Source: Gammaproteobacteria bacterium
GTDB taxonomy: Bacteria > Pseudomonadota > Gammaproteobacteria > Pseudomonadales > Azotimanducaceae
Assembly: GCA_003247835.1 (NCBI GenBank)
Contig: QJYB01000061.1
Span: 62,001 to 126,000, forward strand
DNA: 64,000 nucleotides
Direction of reading: 5' to 3'
In this document: positions 1 through 8,425 of the stretch, piece after piece
Layout: the number at the start of each line of letters is the position of its first letter
Position numbering within the stretch: the first letter of the stretch is position 1
Notes under the pieces: model-generated
Database searches by the model: none
Told to the model about the DNA's origin: nothing
What the model saw: the letters and a program-made list of their open reading frames with translations, nothing else
Translations under genes and position numbers: made by a program

Positions 1-437
1 CCCACTGGGATGAGGACATGCGCTTCCAGCACGATCTGACGAGCTTCGCGCTGGTGGGCCTGCACCGCGTGACGTCCTGCGAGCAGTGCCACGATACGCT
101 GGTATTCTCACCGCTCGGGCACGACTGCATGACATGTCACGCGGATGAGGACGTCCATGGCGGCGCAATGGGTGAACGCTGTGACAGCTGCCACAACCCG
201 GCGGGGTGGGAGCACTGGTCGTTCGACCACGCCGTGGCGACCGGTTTTGCGCTGGAGGGCGCTCATGCCTCCCTCGCCTGCGCCGACTGCCACCCTGCCA
301 ACCGCCCGGTCGGCAATCAGTCGCGCGCCTGCGTGGCGTGCCATCGCGGCGATGACGTGCACAATGGCCGTTTCGGCCAGAACTGCGACCGCTGCCACAC
401 CGGCACGAGCTTCGAGGAGTTGAAGGATGACCTCTGA
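1..437 (+). CDS. Multiheme c-type cytochrome, 3' part only
   Basis: The reading frame is open from the left edge (first full codon at base 3, HWDED... before the Met at 18), so this is the C-terminal part of a longer protein. The visible 145 residues hold six CXXCH haem-binding motifs (CEQCH, CMTCH, CDSCH, CADCH, CVACH, CDRCH). The unit F-x-H...F-A-L-x-G-x-H...C-x-x-C-H occurs twice, and its extra histidines are suitable as distal ligands, as in cytochrome c3/c7-like proteins. A periplasmic electron-transfer role is inferred. It overlaps the next cytochrome gene by 11 bp, so the two are translationally coupled. The number of haems upstream is unknown. Confidence 0.88.
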   Translation, partial: HWDEDMRFQHDLTSFALVGLHRVTSCEQCHDTLVFSPLGHDCMTCHADEDVHGGAMGERCDSCHNPAGWEHWSFDHAVATGFALEGAHASLACADCHPANRPVGNQSRACVACHRGDDVHNGRFGQNCDRCHTGTSFEELKDDL

Positions 438-1908
438 TCGCGCTCGCATGTCAGGCATTCGGACGCGCTGGTCCGGCGCGGCGCTGATCCTGGTGCTGGC
501 GATCACGGGAAAAACGGCGCTGGCCATGGAGCGCGCAGACCATTACGGGTTCGGCTTCGACCTGGACGGTGCGCACAGCGAGGTGGCCTGCGAGTCCTGC
601 CACGTGCGCGGCATCTTCAAGGGCACGCCGCGGGAGTGCGGATACTGCCATGACGGCACCGGCATCTACGCCAGCTCGTTCCGTTCGCTCAACCACCCGC
701 TGACGACGGAGAACTGCGAGGCCTGCCACACCACCACCAACTGGGTCGCCGTCAGCAACGTCGACCACGGCGAGGTGATCGGCAGCTGCTCGTCCTGCCA
801 CAATGGGCGCATCGCCGAAGGCATGCCCCCCGGTCATCTGCAGACGACGGATGAGTGCGACAGCTGCCATACGGACGTCGGCTGGCAGCTGGTGATGTTC
901 AATCACGAGGGCATCGTCGACGGCTGCGTGAGCTGCCACAACGGTGTACGGGCAACGGGTAAGCACCCACAGCACGTCGCGAGCTCCGATCTGTGCGAGA
1001 GCTGCCACAGCACCGCCGCCTGGATACCCGTGCTCTACTTCGATCACACCGGTGTCACCGGCGGGTGCGCGAGCTGCCACGATGGTGTCACCGCAAGCGG
1101 CAAGAATCCCCAGCACATTCAGAGTACGAACGTGTGCGAGGACTGCCACACCACCGAGTACTGGTCGCCCGTGGTCACCGTCGACCACGCCCAGATCCTT
1201 GGCTCCTGCGCATCCTGCCATGACGGGGTGACCGCAACCGGCAAGCATCCGCAGCACATCGCGAGCTCCAATGTCTGCGACGACTGCCATACCACGGATG
1301 CCTGGCTGCCCGCCGTCTTCGACCACGGCAGCGTCAGCCCCGGCACCTGCGCGACCTGCCACGACGGAGTGACCGCAACCGGTAAACATCCCCAGCACCT
1401 GGTGACCAACCTGTCCTGCGACGCCTGCCACTCAACGATCGCCTGGATTCCGGCGATCTTCGACCACACCAATGTCACCCCGGGGACCTGCGCGAGCTGC
1501 CACGACGGGGTGACGGCAACCGGACAGGATCCCGGCCACTTCATGACCAGCGCCTCCTGCGACGACTGTCACAGCACCACGTTCTGGACACCGGATCAGT
1601 TCGTGCACACCTCACCTGCCTATCCGGGAGACCACGCCGTCAGCCTGCAGTGCACGGACTGCCACGGCGGCAACAGCGAGATCGTCACCTGGACCGCAGC
1701 GGCCTATCAGCCCGACTGCGCAGGATGCCACGCCAACGACTTCACCCCGGGCCCGCACCGGAAGCACAACAATCCGGACACCAACTACACCGTCGACGAG
1801 CTTCGTGACTGCACCGGTGCCTGCCACATCTACACGGACAGCTCCCTGTCCACCGTCGAAACGTTCCGGCCCGGGCCGCAGCACAGCGTCCGCAGCATTC
1901 AGTTCTGA
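427..1908 (+). CDS. Large exported multiheme c-type cytochrome (17 CXXCH plus one CX3CH)
   Basis: The N-terminal hydrophobic stretch (about residues 16-34) is a Sec signal or anchor. I count 17 CXXCH motifs and a last, unusual CTGACH (CX3CH) near residue 462. The middle is built from five near-identical units of about 47 residues (CxxCHDGVTATGKHPQH...CxxCH...W.P..FDH), each binding two haems and supplying extra histidines for bis-His ligation. The N-terminal unit (GFDLDGAHSEVACESCH) matches the repeat of the preceding cytochrome. The gene overlaps that cytochrome and is followed 2 bp later by an outer-membrane barrel gene. Transfer of electrons across the periplasm or outside the cell is inferred. 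The redox partner is unknown. Confidence 0.9.
   Translation: MTSDRARMSGIRTRWSGAALILVLAITGKTALAMERADHYGFGFDLDGAHSEVACESCHVRGIFKGTPRECGYCHDGTGIYASSFRSLNHPLTTENCEACHTTTNWVAVSNVDHGEVIGSCSSCHNGRIAEGMPPGHLQTTDECDSCHTDVGWQLVMFNHEGIVDGCVSCHNGVRATGKHPQHVASSDLCESCHSTAAWIPVLYFDHTGVTGGCASCHDGVTASGKNPQHIQSTNVCEDCHTTEYWSPVVTVDHAQILGSCASCHDGVTATGKHPQHIASSNVCDDCHTTDAWLPAVFDHGSVSPGTCATCHDGVTATGKHPQHLVTNLSCDACHSTIAWIPAIFDHTNVTPGTCASCHDGVTATGQDPGHFMTSASCDDCHSTTFWTPDQFVHTSPAYPGDHAVSLQCTDCHGGNSEIVTWTAAAYQPDCAGCHANDFTPGPHRKHNNPDTNYTVDELRDCTGACHIYTDSSLSTVETFRPGPQHSVRSIQF
887..1600 (+). repeat. Tandem dihaem repeat array inside the cytochrome gene
   Basis: About five imperfect units of 135-141 bp, each encoding CxxCHDGVTATGKHPQH...CxxCH...FDH. 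The third and fourth units are nearly identical over their first 18 residues, which indicates recent internal duplication. Boundaries are approximate. Confidence 0.8.
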
Positions 1909-1910
1909 CC

Positions 1911-4397
1911 ATGATGCGACGAATCCTCATCCTGCTGCTCCTGGTCGTGCCGCTCACCGCCAACGCTGCCGCGCTGCTGCGAGACGTCTTCTATCAGGAT
2001 CAGGAGGTCTGGGTGGACCTCGAGATCCGCCTCGGCATTCCTGTGCGGATCGATTCGTTCAACGCGGAGAAGAACGAGCTCGTCCTCGGCCTGACGGCGC
2101 TGACGAGCGAGTCCGGGGAGTGGAATGCTCAGGAGCTCCGCTTCGATGAGGACGACCGACTGCTTCAGACCGTGAGCCTGGAAGGCAGCGACCGCAAGGG
2201 CTACGTGCTGACGCTGCGCTTTGCCGCGCCGGTGAACGCGCAGCTGCTGCCCCAGTTCGACAGTAATCAGGTGCTGATGAAGCTCGCCCCTGAGCGGACC
2301 TGGGCGAGTCTGACCCGCTTCGCCAAGACCACGTCCGCGGACCCCTACACCATCAATCTGGAATCCCGACAGCGGAGCGTGCCGACCCTGGCCGACCTGC
2401 CGCGTGGCTTCGTCGAATCGAACGTCATCTACATCACCGACTTCGAGAAGGACGGCACGGTCTGGCACCGGCTGCGGCTCGGTTTCTTCGACAGCGAGCG
2501 GGAAGCAAACCGGGTCGCCGGCACCCTGCGCCGCTACTTTCCGGATGCCTGGATCGACCGGGCGAGCACAGAAGAGGTGAGCTTTGCGGAGGCGTTCCGG
2601 CTCAACCCGTCGCTCTACGTCGACAACGAGGTTGCGGCGGAAGAGACAGTCCCGGCCGCAGCCACGGAAGAGGACGTGCAGCTGACCATCGCGCTCACCA
2701 CACCCACCACCATCGACGTCGTCCCGGAACCAGCGCCGGAGCCCGTTGCCACGGACTGGACCCGGCGCGCGCCCGTCGAGCCCGAGCCGCCGGGAGAGGT
2801 GGAAGCGCTGCTGCTGGAAGCCAACCATGCCTTCGAGGAAGAGGACTGGCCCACGGCCATCAACCGCTATGGCGCGGTGATCGCCGCCGGTCAGGAGCCC
2901 TGGCGGCAGGAGGCACTGGAGATGCTGGGCGTTGCCCGCGAGCTCAACGATCAGAAGGCCCACGCCAAGCGCTACTACGAGATGTATCTGGACGACTACG
3001 CCGGTACCGAAGGGGCCGATCGTGTCGCCCAGCGCCTGGCGGCGCTGACTGCGTTCGACACCGCAAAACCGGCTGCCGCGCCGCGCAATCCGGCGGTGGC
3101 CTCCCGGCCCGCCTGGGATCTGGGCGTGCAGTTTTCCCAGTTCTATCAGCGCCAGAGCCTGAAGGTGGACAACCGCTCCGCGGTGCCGGTGAACGGGCTG
3201 TTCAACGACCTGAATCTCATGGCACGAAGGGACGGCGAGTCCGTCGACCAGGAGATGCGCGTCACCATGAGCTACCTCCTCGACTTCAGCAACAACGACT
3301 GGCTGAGCGGACGTGAGTATCAGGTGAGCGCCGCCTACTGGGACGGTTTCGTCGACCGGTTCAACGCCGGCGTCCGCATCGGCCGCCAGTCGAACTGGGA
3401 GACCGGGGCCCTCGGCCGCTTCGACGGCGCCGATCTCACCTACCGATTGAGTGACCGGATCGGTTTCGGTCTCACCGGCGGCTACCTGATCGACGCCTCC
3501 TACGACGCGCCGGACAGCAACCGCCCGTTCTTCGGACTGCGCGGCGAGTATCTGTCCGACTCCGGCAGGATCTCGCTGAAGCCGTTCTTCGTGCAGCAGT
3601 ACGCGGACGGCCAGCTGGACCGGCAGGCCATCGGCCTGCAGAGCCAGTACTACTCCGAGCGGCTCATGCTGTTCTCACTCGTCGACTACGACGTGCATTT
3701 CGCCGCGCTGAACAACCTGACGCTGACGGGTAACTTCACCTTCGGCCGTTCGCAGCTGAACGCGTCCTACGAGCACCGCAAGAACCCCTATCTCACCACC
3801 CGCAACGCGCTGATGGGACAGCCCTACGACGATCTCACGGAGTTCGAGGCGATCCTGCTCGACATGAACCTCGAGCAGATCGCCGATGACCGGACCGCCA
3901 CCAGCAACTCGATCCGCGTCGGCTGGAACCAGCGCCTGGGACAATCCTGGTCACTCAGCGCGGACGTGGTCGCGACGGATTTCTCGAGCACCGAAGCCTC
4001 CGTCGACGTTCTGGGTCTGGATTCGCAGAAGACCCTGTACACGTCCGTGCAGATCCGCTCCTCGGACATCTTCGGTCGCGGCAGCTACTCGGGTCTCATG
4101 CTGCGCGTAGCGGATTCCGAAACAAGCGACACCACGTCCCTGTACTGGGACAACCGGTTCGCCTTCGGCGGCAGCTGGTTCCTCTATCCACGGTTCCGCG
4201 TCGATCATCGTGCCTTCGTCCGTACCGACGACGAGCAGTGGACGCTGCGCCCGTCCGTACGTCTCGATTACCGCCTGAACCGCAGCATCCGCTTCGAGCT
4301 GGAGAGCGGCTACGAGTGGTCGACCCGTGACTTTGCCGACCGGTCGGTGGACATCACGGGCCTGTTCCTGCGCGCCGGCTATCGCGCCTTCTTCTAG
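1911..4397 (+). CDS. Outer-membrane beta-barrel protein with SPOR-like and TPR domains
   Basis: This 828-residue protein has a clear signal peptide (LILLLLVVPLTANAAA). A SPOR-like segment (about 145-215: YTINLESRQ...RLGFFDSEREANRVAGTLRRYFPDAW) is followed by an acidic, proline-rich linker. A TPR-like helical pair lies at about 300-385 (ANHAFEEEDWPTAINRYGAVI). From about residue 400 to the end, alternating beta-strand sequence finishes in ...GYRAFF, and a C-terminal Phe is typical of proteins assembled by the Bam complex. It starts 2 bp after the multiheme cytochrome gene, so it may form an outer-membrane conduit or anchor for it. An export role for a surface polymer, as in other TPR-plus-barrel proteins, is the main alternative. 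Confidence 0.75.
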   Translation: MMRRILILLLLVVPLTANAAALLRDVFYQDQEVWVDLEIRLGIPVRIDSFNAEKNELVLGLTALTSESGEWNAQELRFDEDDRLLQTVSLEGSDRKGYVLTLRFAAPVNAQLLPQFDSNQVLMKLAPERTWASLTRFAKTTSADPYTINLESRQRSVPTLADLPRGFVESNVIYITDFEKDGTVWHRLRLGFFDSEREANRVAGTLRRYFPDAWIDRASTEEVSFAEAFRLNPSLYVDNEVAAEETVPAAATEEDVQLTIALTTPTTIDVVPEPAPEPVATDWTRRAPVEPEPPGEVEALLLEANHAFEEEDWPTAINRYGAVIAAGQEPWRQEALEMLGVARELNDQKAHAKRYYEMYLDDYAGTEGADRVAQRLAALTAFDTAKPAAAPRNPAVASRPAWDLGVQFSQFYQRQSLKVDNRSAVPVNGLFNDLNLMARRDGESVDQEMRVTMSYLLDFSNNDWLSGREYQVSAAYWDGFVDRFNAGVRIGRQSNWETGALGRFDGADLTYRLSDRIGFGLTGGYLIDASYDAPDSNRPFFGLRGEYLSDSGRISLKPFFVQQYADGQLDRQAIGLQSQYYSERLMLFSLVDYDVHFAALNNLTLTGNFTFGRSQLNASYEHRKNPYLTTRNALMGQPYDDLTEFEAILLDMNLEQIADDRTATSNSIRVGWNQRLGQSWSLSADVVATDFSSTEASVDVLGLDSQKTLYTSVQIRSSDIFGRGSYSGLMLRVADSETSDTTSLYWDNRFAFGGSWFLYPRFRVDHRAFVRTDDEQWTLRPSVRLDYRLNRSIRFELESGYEWSTRDFADRSVDITGLFLRAGYRAFF

Positions 4398-6286
4398 GGT
4401 TTGTACCAGATGGGCGAGCTCCAGGCCCGATCCTGCAGCGTCGCATGCAGCTCCGGGTTGGGTGGCGTGCCCGCCCGGATCGCATCCCAGGTGGACCACC
4501 GGCACTTCGGGTTCTCCAGCACGCGGACGTAGTAGAACGCGCGCTGACCGGGATCGAACGCCGGATCGGTCCACACCACGGCCAGCTGCGAGGCGCCTAC
4601 GTCCTCAGACACCGCACAGGTGCTGAGGTCCACCGTCGCGCCGTTGTCCGGGCAACGGTGGTCCATGGGCGACGGGCTCATGCCGCCGGAACAGGCCACG
4701 TCGACGACCGTCTCCCGGGGCTCACCGTTCTCGATCCAGCCCTTGACGATCTGCAGCCGCTGCAGCGGCACGCTGTCCGCATCCCGGGCCGCCCAGATGA
4801 TGAAACGGGGAGCCCGGTCACCATCGGCGAGCAGGTCACCTCCCATGGGCACGCCACCGGCGTAGGCCTGCTCCAGGATGTCGTTGCGTGACAGGATTGC
4901 CGGATCGTAGTCGTAGCCGGCGAAGAACCGCACCCGGATGTGCGGTCCGCTGGTGGAGAAGGTTTCCTTGCGCCGGAACGCCTCGAAGATGGCGTCCCGC
5001 GTGTTCGACTCCGCCCACACGCCGGCGAGTCCGGACGCGCCCCAGAACCGGGCAGTCGACTCCGCGTACTGCGGGTCGTCCGGCGGTGAATCCGGCAGCG
5101 GCACCGAACCCCGCAGATAGGGCTCGATGTCGGTGATACCCGTCTTGCTCCAGTAGTTGTCCTCCTCGAACGATCCGGCGGCGTTGTGGGTGTCCGAAGA
5201 GCCGATGACGCCGAATCTGTATGGATTGAAGCCGCTCTCCGCTTCCATCTTCAGACCGTTCAGATAGGCCTCACGGACATAGCTGCCGTGGGGTCGGGAC
5301 TTCAGGTTCGAAGCGATCCGGTAGGGCATGATCTCGAAGTCCGCCCACTCGTCGTTGGGCGAAAGCAGCGGGTGCGTGTCCGAGGTGCCTTTCACCTGCG
5401 TGTTCTCCACCAGCGGCTCGTTGCGCATGCGCTGCTCGGCATAGGCCGCATCCATGGGTTCGCCGGCGAAGTTGGTGGTCTGGAACATCCAGCCATCCGA
5501 GCCGTTGGAGTTGTGCGGAATGGCGATGGCGTCCATGCCGTTGGCCCGGTTGTTGTCCATCCAGTCCCAGAGGTCTTCGGGATTCAACGAATCGAGGCGG
5601 ACGAATGGCTGCCGGGGGACATCGCTGCCGCGGAAGATGACGTTGCGGTGCAGGTTCTCGAACGCGGGGCCCGAGGACGTGTACTCGTAGCCGATGAATG
5701 CGGTGAACCTGCCCGGGTCGTTGTTCCGCTCCGCCGCCTCGATGATCTCCTGCCAGGCGGACCGGGCCACTTCCCGGTTGTCCAGGTCGTCTCCCCCATC
5801 CGGATTCGCCGCCACTTTCTGCAGGTGGGCGATGGCTGCGGCGAACGCCTTGCGTGAGCCATCCACGGTGGTCGAGCCGCGAACCGCATCGGCCAGCTCG
5901 TGCTGAATCCGGCCTGCCGCGATCTCACGCATCATGCCGAGATAGAAGCCGTGATCCGATACGGCGAGAAAGTCGAGCGGCTTCTTCATCTGCATCATGA
6001 AGCCCGAGGCGTGCTCGATGGCTCCGCCTTTGGCGAACGTGTACGCATCGTCCGGCGTGCGTCGCGTGCCCATCAGAAACGCATCGAACGACAGGATCGT
6101 GTGCACGTGCACGTCCCCGAAGTACGCGTCGCGAAGCTGATTGACCGGTACGGCCTCCGTGTCGTCTGCTTCGGCCACGGGCATCTCCGGTTCGGCTGCC
6201 GCCGAGGTCTGCGGCGTCTCACCGGTTTCCTGTCCGCAACCCCACAGTAGAAACGCCAGCGCCATCGCCAGTGTGCGAATGTGCAT
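4394..6286 (-). CDS. DUF3604 (PHP-like) lipoprotein, copy 1
   Basis: The chosen start (ATG at 6286) gives a lipoprotein signal peptide with Cys17 (AFLLWGC). The longer ORF in the track would bury it behind about 105 unrelated residues. The 630-residue protein has the DUF3604 hallmarks, including PHP-like metal-binding FGDVHVHT near residue 58, DFLAVSDH, IPHNSNGSDG and GSSDTHN. The enzymatic activity of DUF3604 proteins is not established. A metal-dependent hydrolase or phosphoesterase acting in the periplasm is inferred from the PHP-like HxH. It is divergent from a close paralogue at 6369. Its stop codon overlaps the stop of the convergent barrel gene by 4 bp. Confidence 0.85.
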   Translation of the reverse strand: MHIRTLAMALAFLLWGCGQETGETPQTSAAAEPEMPVAEADDTEAVPVNQLRDAYFGDVHVHTILSFDAFLMGTRRTPDDAYTFAKGGAIEHASGFMMQMKKPLDFLAVSDHGFYLGMMREIAAGRIQHELADAVRGSTTVDGSRKAFAAAIAHLQKVAANPDGGDDLDNREVARSAWQEIIEAAERNNDPGRFTAFIGYEYTSSGPAFENLHRNVIFRGSDVPRQPFVRLDSLNPEDLWDWMDNNRANGMDAIAIPHNSNGSDGWMFQTTNFAGEPMDAAYAEQRMRNEPLVENTQVKGTSDTHPLLSPNDEWADFEIMPYRIASNLKSRPHGSYVREAYLNGLKMEAESGFNPYRFGVIGSSDTHNAAGSFEEDNYWSKTGITDIEPYLRGSVPLPDSPPDDPQYAESTARFWGASGLAGVWAESNTRDAIFEAFRRKETFSTSGPHIRVRFFAGYDYDPAILSRNDILEQAYAGGVPMGGDLLADGDRAPRFIIWAARDADSVPLQRLQIVKGWIENGEPRETVVDVACSGGMSPSPMDHRCPDNGATVDLSTCAVSEDVGASQLAVVWTDPAFDPGQRAFYYVRVLENPKCRWSTWDAIRAGTPPNPELHATLQDRAWSSPIWYKP

Positions 6287-6368
6287 ATCCCACCCCCCAT
6301 TCAAGGATGCAAGGGATTGTCGCCGAACCGTACAATGCGGGGCAAACCGTGAGGGGGAGGGGATCATC

Positions 6369-8396
6369 ATGCGGTGGATTCGACTGAGCGCTGCATTCGT
6401 TCTGGCCTTGCTCGCTGGCTGCGCAGAGCCGCCACCGACGGCGAATGACACGGCGGCGAACGCCACCGCCGAGCCCGAAGCGGCCGCTGAGGCGCCGGTG
6501 GGCCTGCCGAGCCAGACGCTGTTCGACCCGGCGTACGACTCGGTCGCGATCTCGCCGATCCGCGACTCGGAGCGGGTCGCCCTGTTCGGCGACCTGCACA
6601 TTCACACGCGCTACAGCTTCGATGCTTACGCCTTCGGCACCCTGGCGAGCCCGTCGGACGCCTACCGCTACGCCAAGGGCGAACCGATCCGCCATCCGGC
6701 GGGATTCACGCTGAAGCTGCCCGCACCGCTCGATTTTCTCGGGGTAACCGACCACGCCATGTTCCTCGGTGCCGTTGCCCAGGCGGCGGATACCAGTACC
6801 GCATTCTCGGAGCTGCCCATGTCGCAGCCGTTCCACGACCTCAACCGTCCGGACAACCTGACCCCGGCCAGCATCGCCGACCGGGCTCAGCGGTTCTCCA
6901 CCTTCATTCCCAGCGCGGTGCAGGGCGTGACGGATGGCTCCATTCCCCGCGGTACGTTCGACGGCATCGCCCGATCCGCCTGGGCCGACATCATCGCCGC
7001 CGCGGAAGCGAACAACGATCCGGGCAAGTTCACCACCTTCGTCGCCTACGAGTACACAAGCTCCACCGACGAACGGGGCAACCTGCACCGCAACGTCATC
7101 TTCCGCAGCGGTGACCGGGTGCCTGGCGCGCCGTTCTCGCGTTTCCACTCGCAGAATCCGGAAGGTCTATGGGCCTGGATGGACAAGCTGCGAGCCCAGG
7201 GGATCGAGAGCATCGCCATTCCGCACAACTCCAACGGCTCCAATGGCGCCATGTTCATGCTCACGGACTGGGCCGGTAATCCCATCGATGCCGCCTATGC
7301 CGACACCCGTTTGCGCAATGAGCCGCTGGTGGAGGTAACTCAGGTCAAGGGCACTTCCGAGACCCACCCGCTGCTCTCGCCCAACGACGAGTGGGCGGAC
7401 TTCGAGATCATGCCGTACCGGATCGCCACCACATTGCACAGCGAGGAGAACGGCAGCTACGTGCGCCAGGCCTATCTGCGTGGGCTCAAGATGGAAGCGG
7501 AGATCGGCGCCAATCCCTACAAATTCGGCCTGATCGGGTCTTCCGACACCCACGTTGCCGCCGGTTCCTTCGAGGAAAGCAACTTCTTCTCCAAGATCGG
7601 CCTGCTCGACGCCACGCCGGCGCTGCGCGGCTCCGTACCCCTGAGCGAAGAGGCGGTTCGCATGGCCGGCGCGAGCGGTCTGCAGCAGAGCCTGAAGGAG
7701 GTGGACGGCAAGTTCTACCGGGACGGCGCCCAGCAGACCTGGGGCGCTTCCGGCCTTGCAGCGGTCTGGGCCGAGGAGAACACCCGGGATGCCATCTTCG
7801 ATGCCTTCCGCAGAAAGGAAACCTTCGCCACCAGCGGGCCGCGCCTGAGGGTGCGTCTGTTCGCGGGCTACGACTATCCGGAGAGCCTGACCGACCGCCA
7901 GGACTGGGTGCAGCAGGCCTACGCCGGCGGCGTCACCATGGGTGGTGATCTCTACGGCCGGGGCCGCGATGCGCCGGTGTTCGCCGTCTGGGCCGCCCGG
8001 GATGCCATGAGCGCTCCACTGCAGCGGCTGCAGATCATCAAGGGTGCGCTGGTGGACGGCGAGATGCGGGAAACGGTCTTCGACGTCGCCTGCTCGGACG
8101 GCCTGACTGTGGATCCCGCGACCAATCGGTGCCCGGACAACGGCGCAACGGTGGATCTCAACGACTGCTCGTTCAGCACCGGCCTGGGTGCCGGGGAGCT
8201 CGCCGCCACCTGGCACGATCCGAGCTTCAATCCCGGCGAGCGGGCCTTCTACTACGTGCGGGCCCTGGAAAACCCGACCTGCCGGTGGTCGACCTGGGAT
8301 GCGGTCAGGAACGGCACCCCGCCGCGGCCGGACCTGAAGACCACCATTCAGGAGCGGGCCTGGTCGTCGCCCATCTGGTACGTGCCGTCTGCATAG
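6369..8396 (+). CDS. DUF3604 (PHP-like) lipoprotein, copy 2
   Basis: ATG at 6369 follows a purine-rich ribosome-binding site (GAGGGGGAGGGG) and gives a lipoprotein signal with Cys18 (LALLAGC). The track's ORF begins over 200 bases earlier, inside the divergent gene, and is rejected. The 675-residue protein matches copy 1 closely along its whole length: FGDLHIHTRYSFDAY near residue 74, DFLGVTDHAMFLG, IPHNSNGSNG, GSSDTH, and the ending RAWSSPIWYVP against RAWSSPIWYKP. A metal-dependent periplasmic hydrolase is inferred and the substrate is unknown. The 82-bp gap to copy 1 must hold both promoters. Confidence 0.86.
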   Translation: MRWIRLSAAFVLALLAGCAEPPPTANDTAANATAEPEAAAEAPVGLPSQTLFDPAYDSVAISPIRDSERVALFGDLHIHTRYSFDAYAFGTLASPSDAYRYAKGEPIRHPAGFTLKLPAPLDFLGVTDHAMFLGAVAQAADTSTAFSELPMSQPFHDLNRPDNLTPASIADRAQRFSTFIPSAVQGVTDGSIPRGTFDGIARSAWADIIAAAEANNDPGKFTTFVAYEYTSSTDERGNLHRNVIFRSGDRVPGAPFSRFHSQNPEGLWAWMDKLRAQGIESIAIPHNSNGSNGAMFMLTDWAGNPIDAAYADTRLRNEPLVEVTQVKGTSETHPLLSPNDEWADFEIMPYRIATTLHSEENGSYVRQAYLRGLKMEAEIGANPYKFGLIGSSDTHVAAGSFEESNFFSKIGLLDATPALRGSVPLSEEAVRMAGASGLQQSLKEVDGKFYRDGAQQTWGASGLAAVWAEENTRDAIFDAFRRKETFATSGPRLRVRLFAGYDYPESLTDRQDWVQQAYAGGVTMGGDLYGRGRDAPVFAVWAARDAMSAPLQRLQIIKGALVDGEMRETVFDVACSDGLTVDPATNRCPDNGATVDLNDCSFSTGLGAGELAATWHDPSFNPGERAFYYVRALENPTCRWSTWDAVRNGTPPRPDLKTTIQERAWSSPIWYVPSA

Positions 8397-8401
8397 CAGA
8401 C

Positions 8402-8420
8402 GCGGACGCCTGACGTCCGC
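8402..8420. terminator. Hairpin between convergent genes
   Basis: GCGGACG, a 5-base loop, then CGTCCGC forms a perfect 7-bp stem in the 29 bp between two converging stop codons. There is no T-tract, so a bidirectional terminator is only likely. Confidence 0.4.
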
Positions 8421-8425
8421 CCGGA

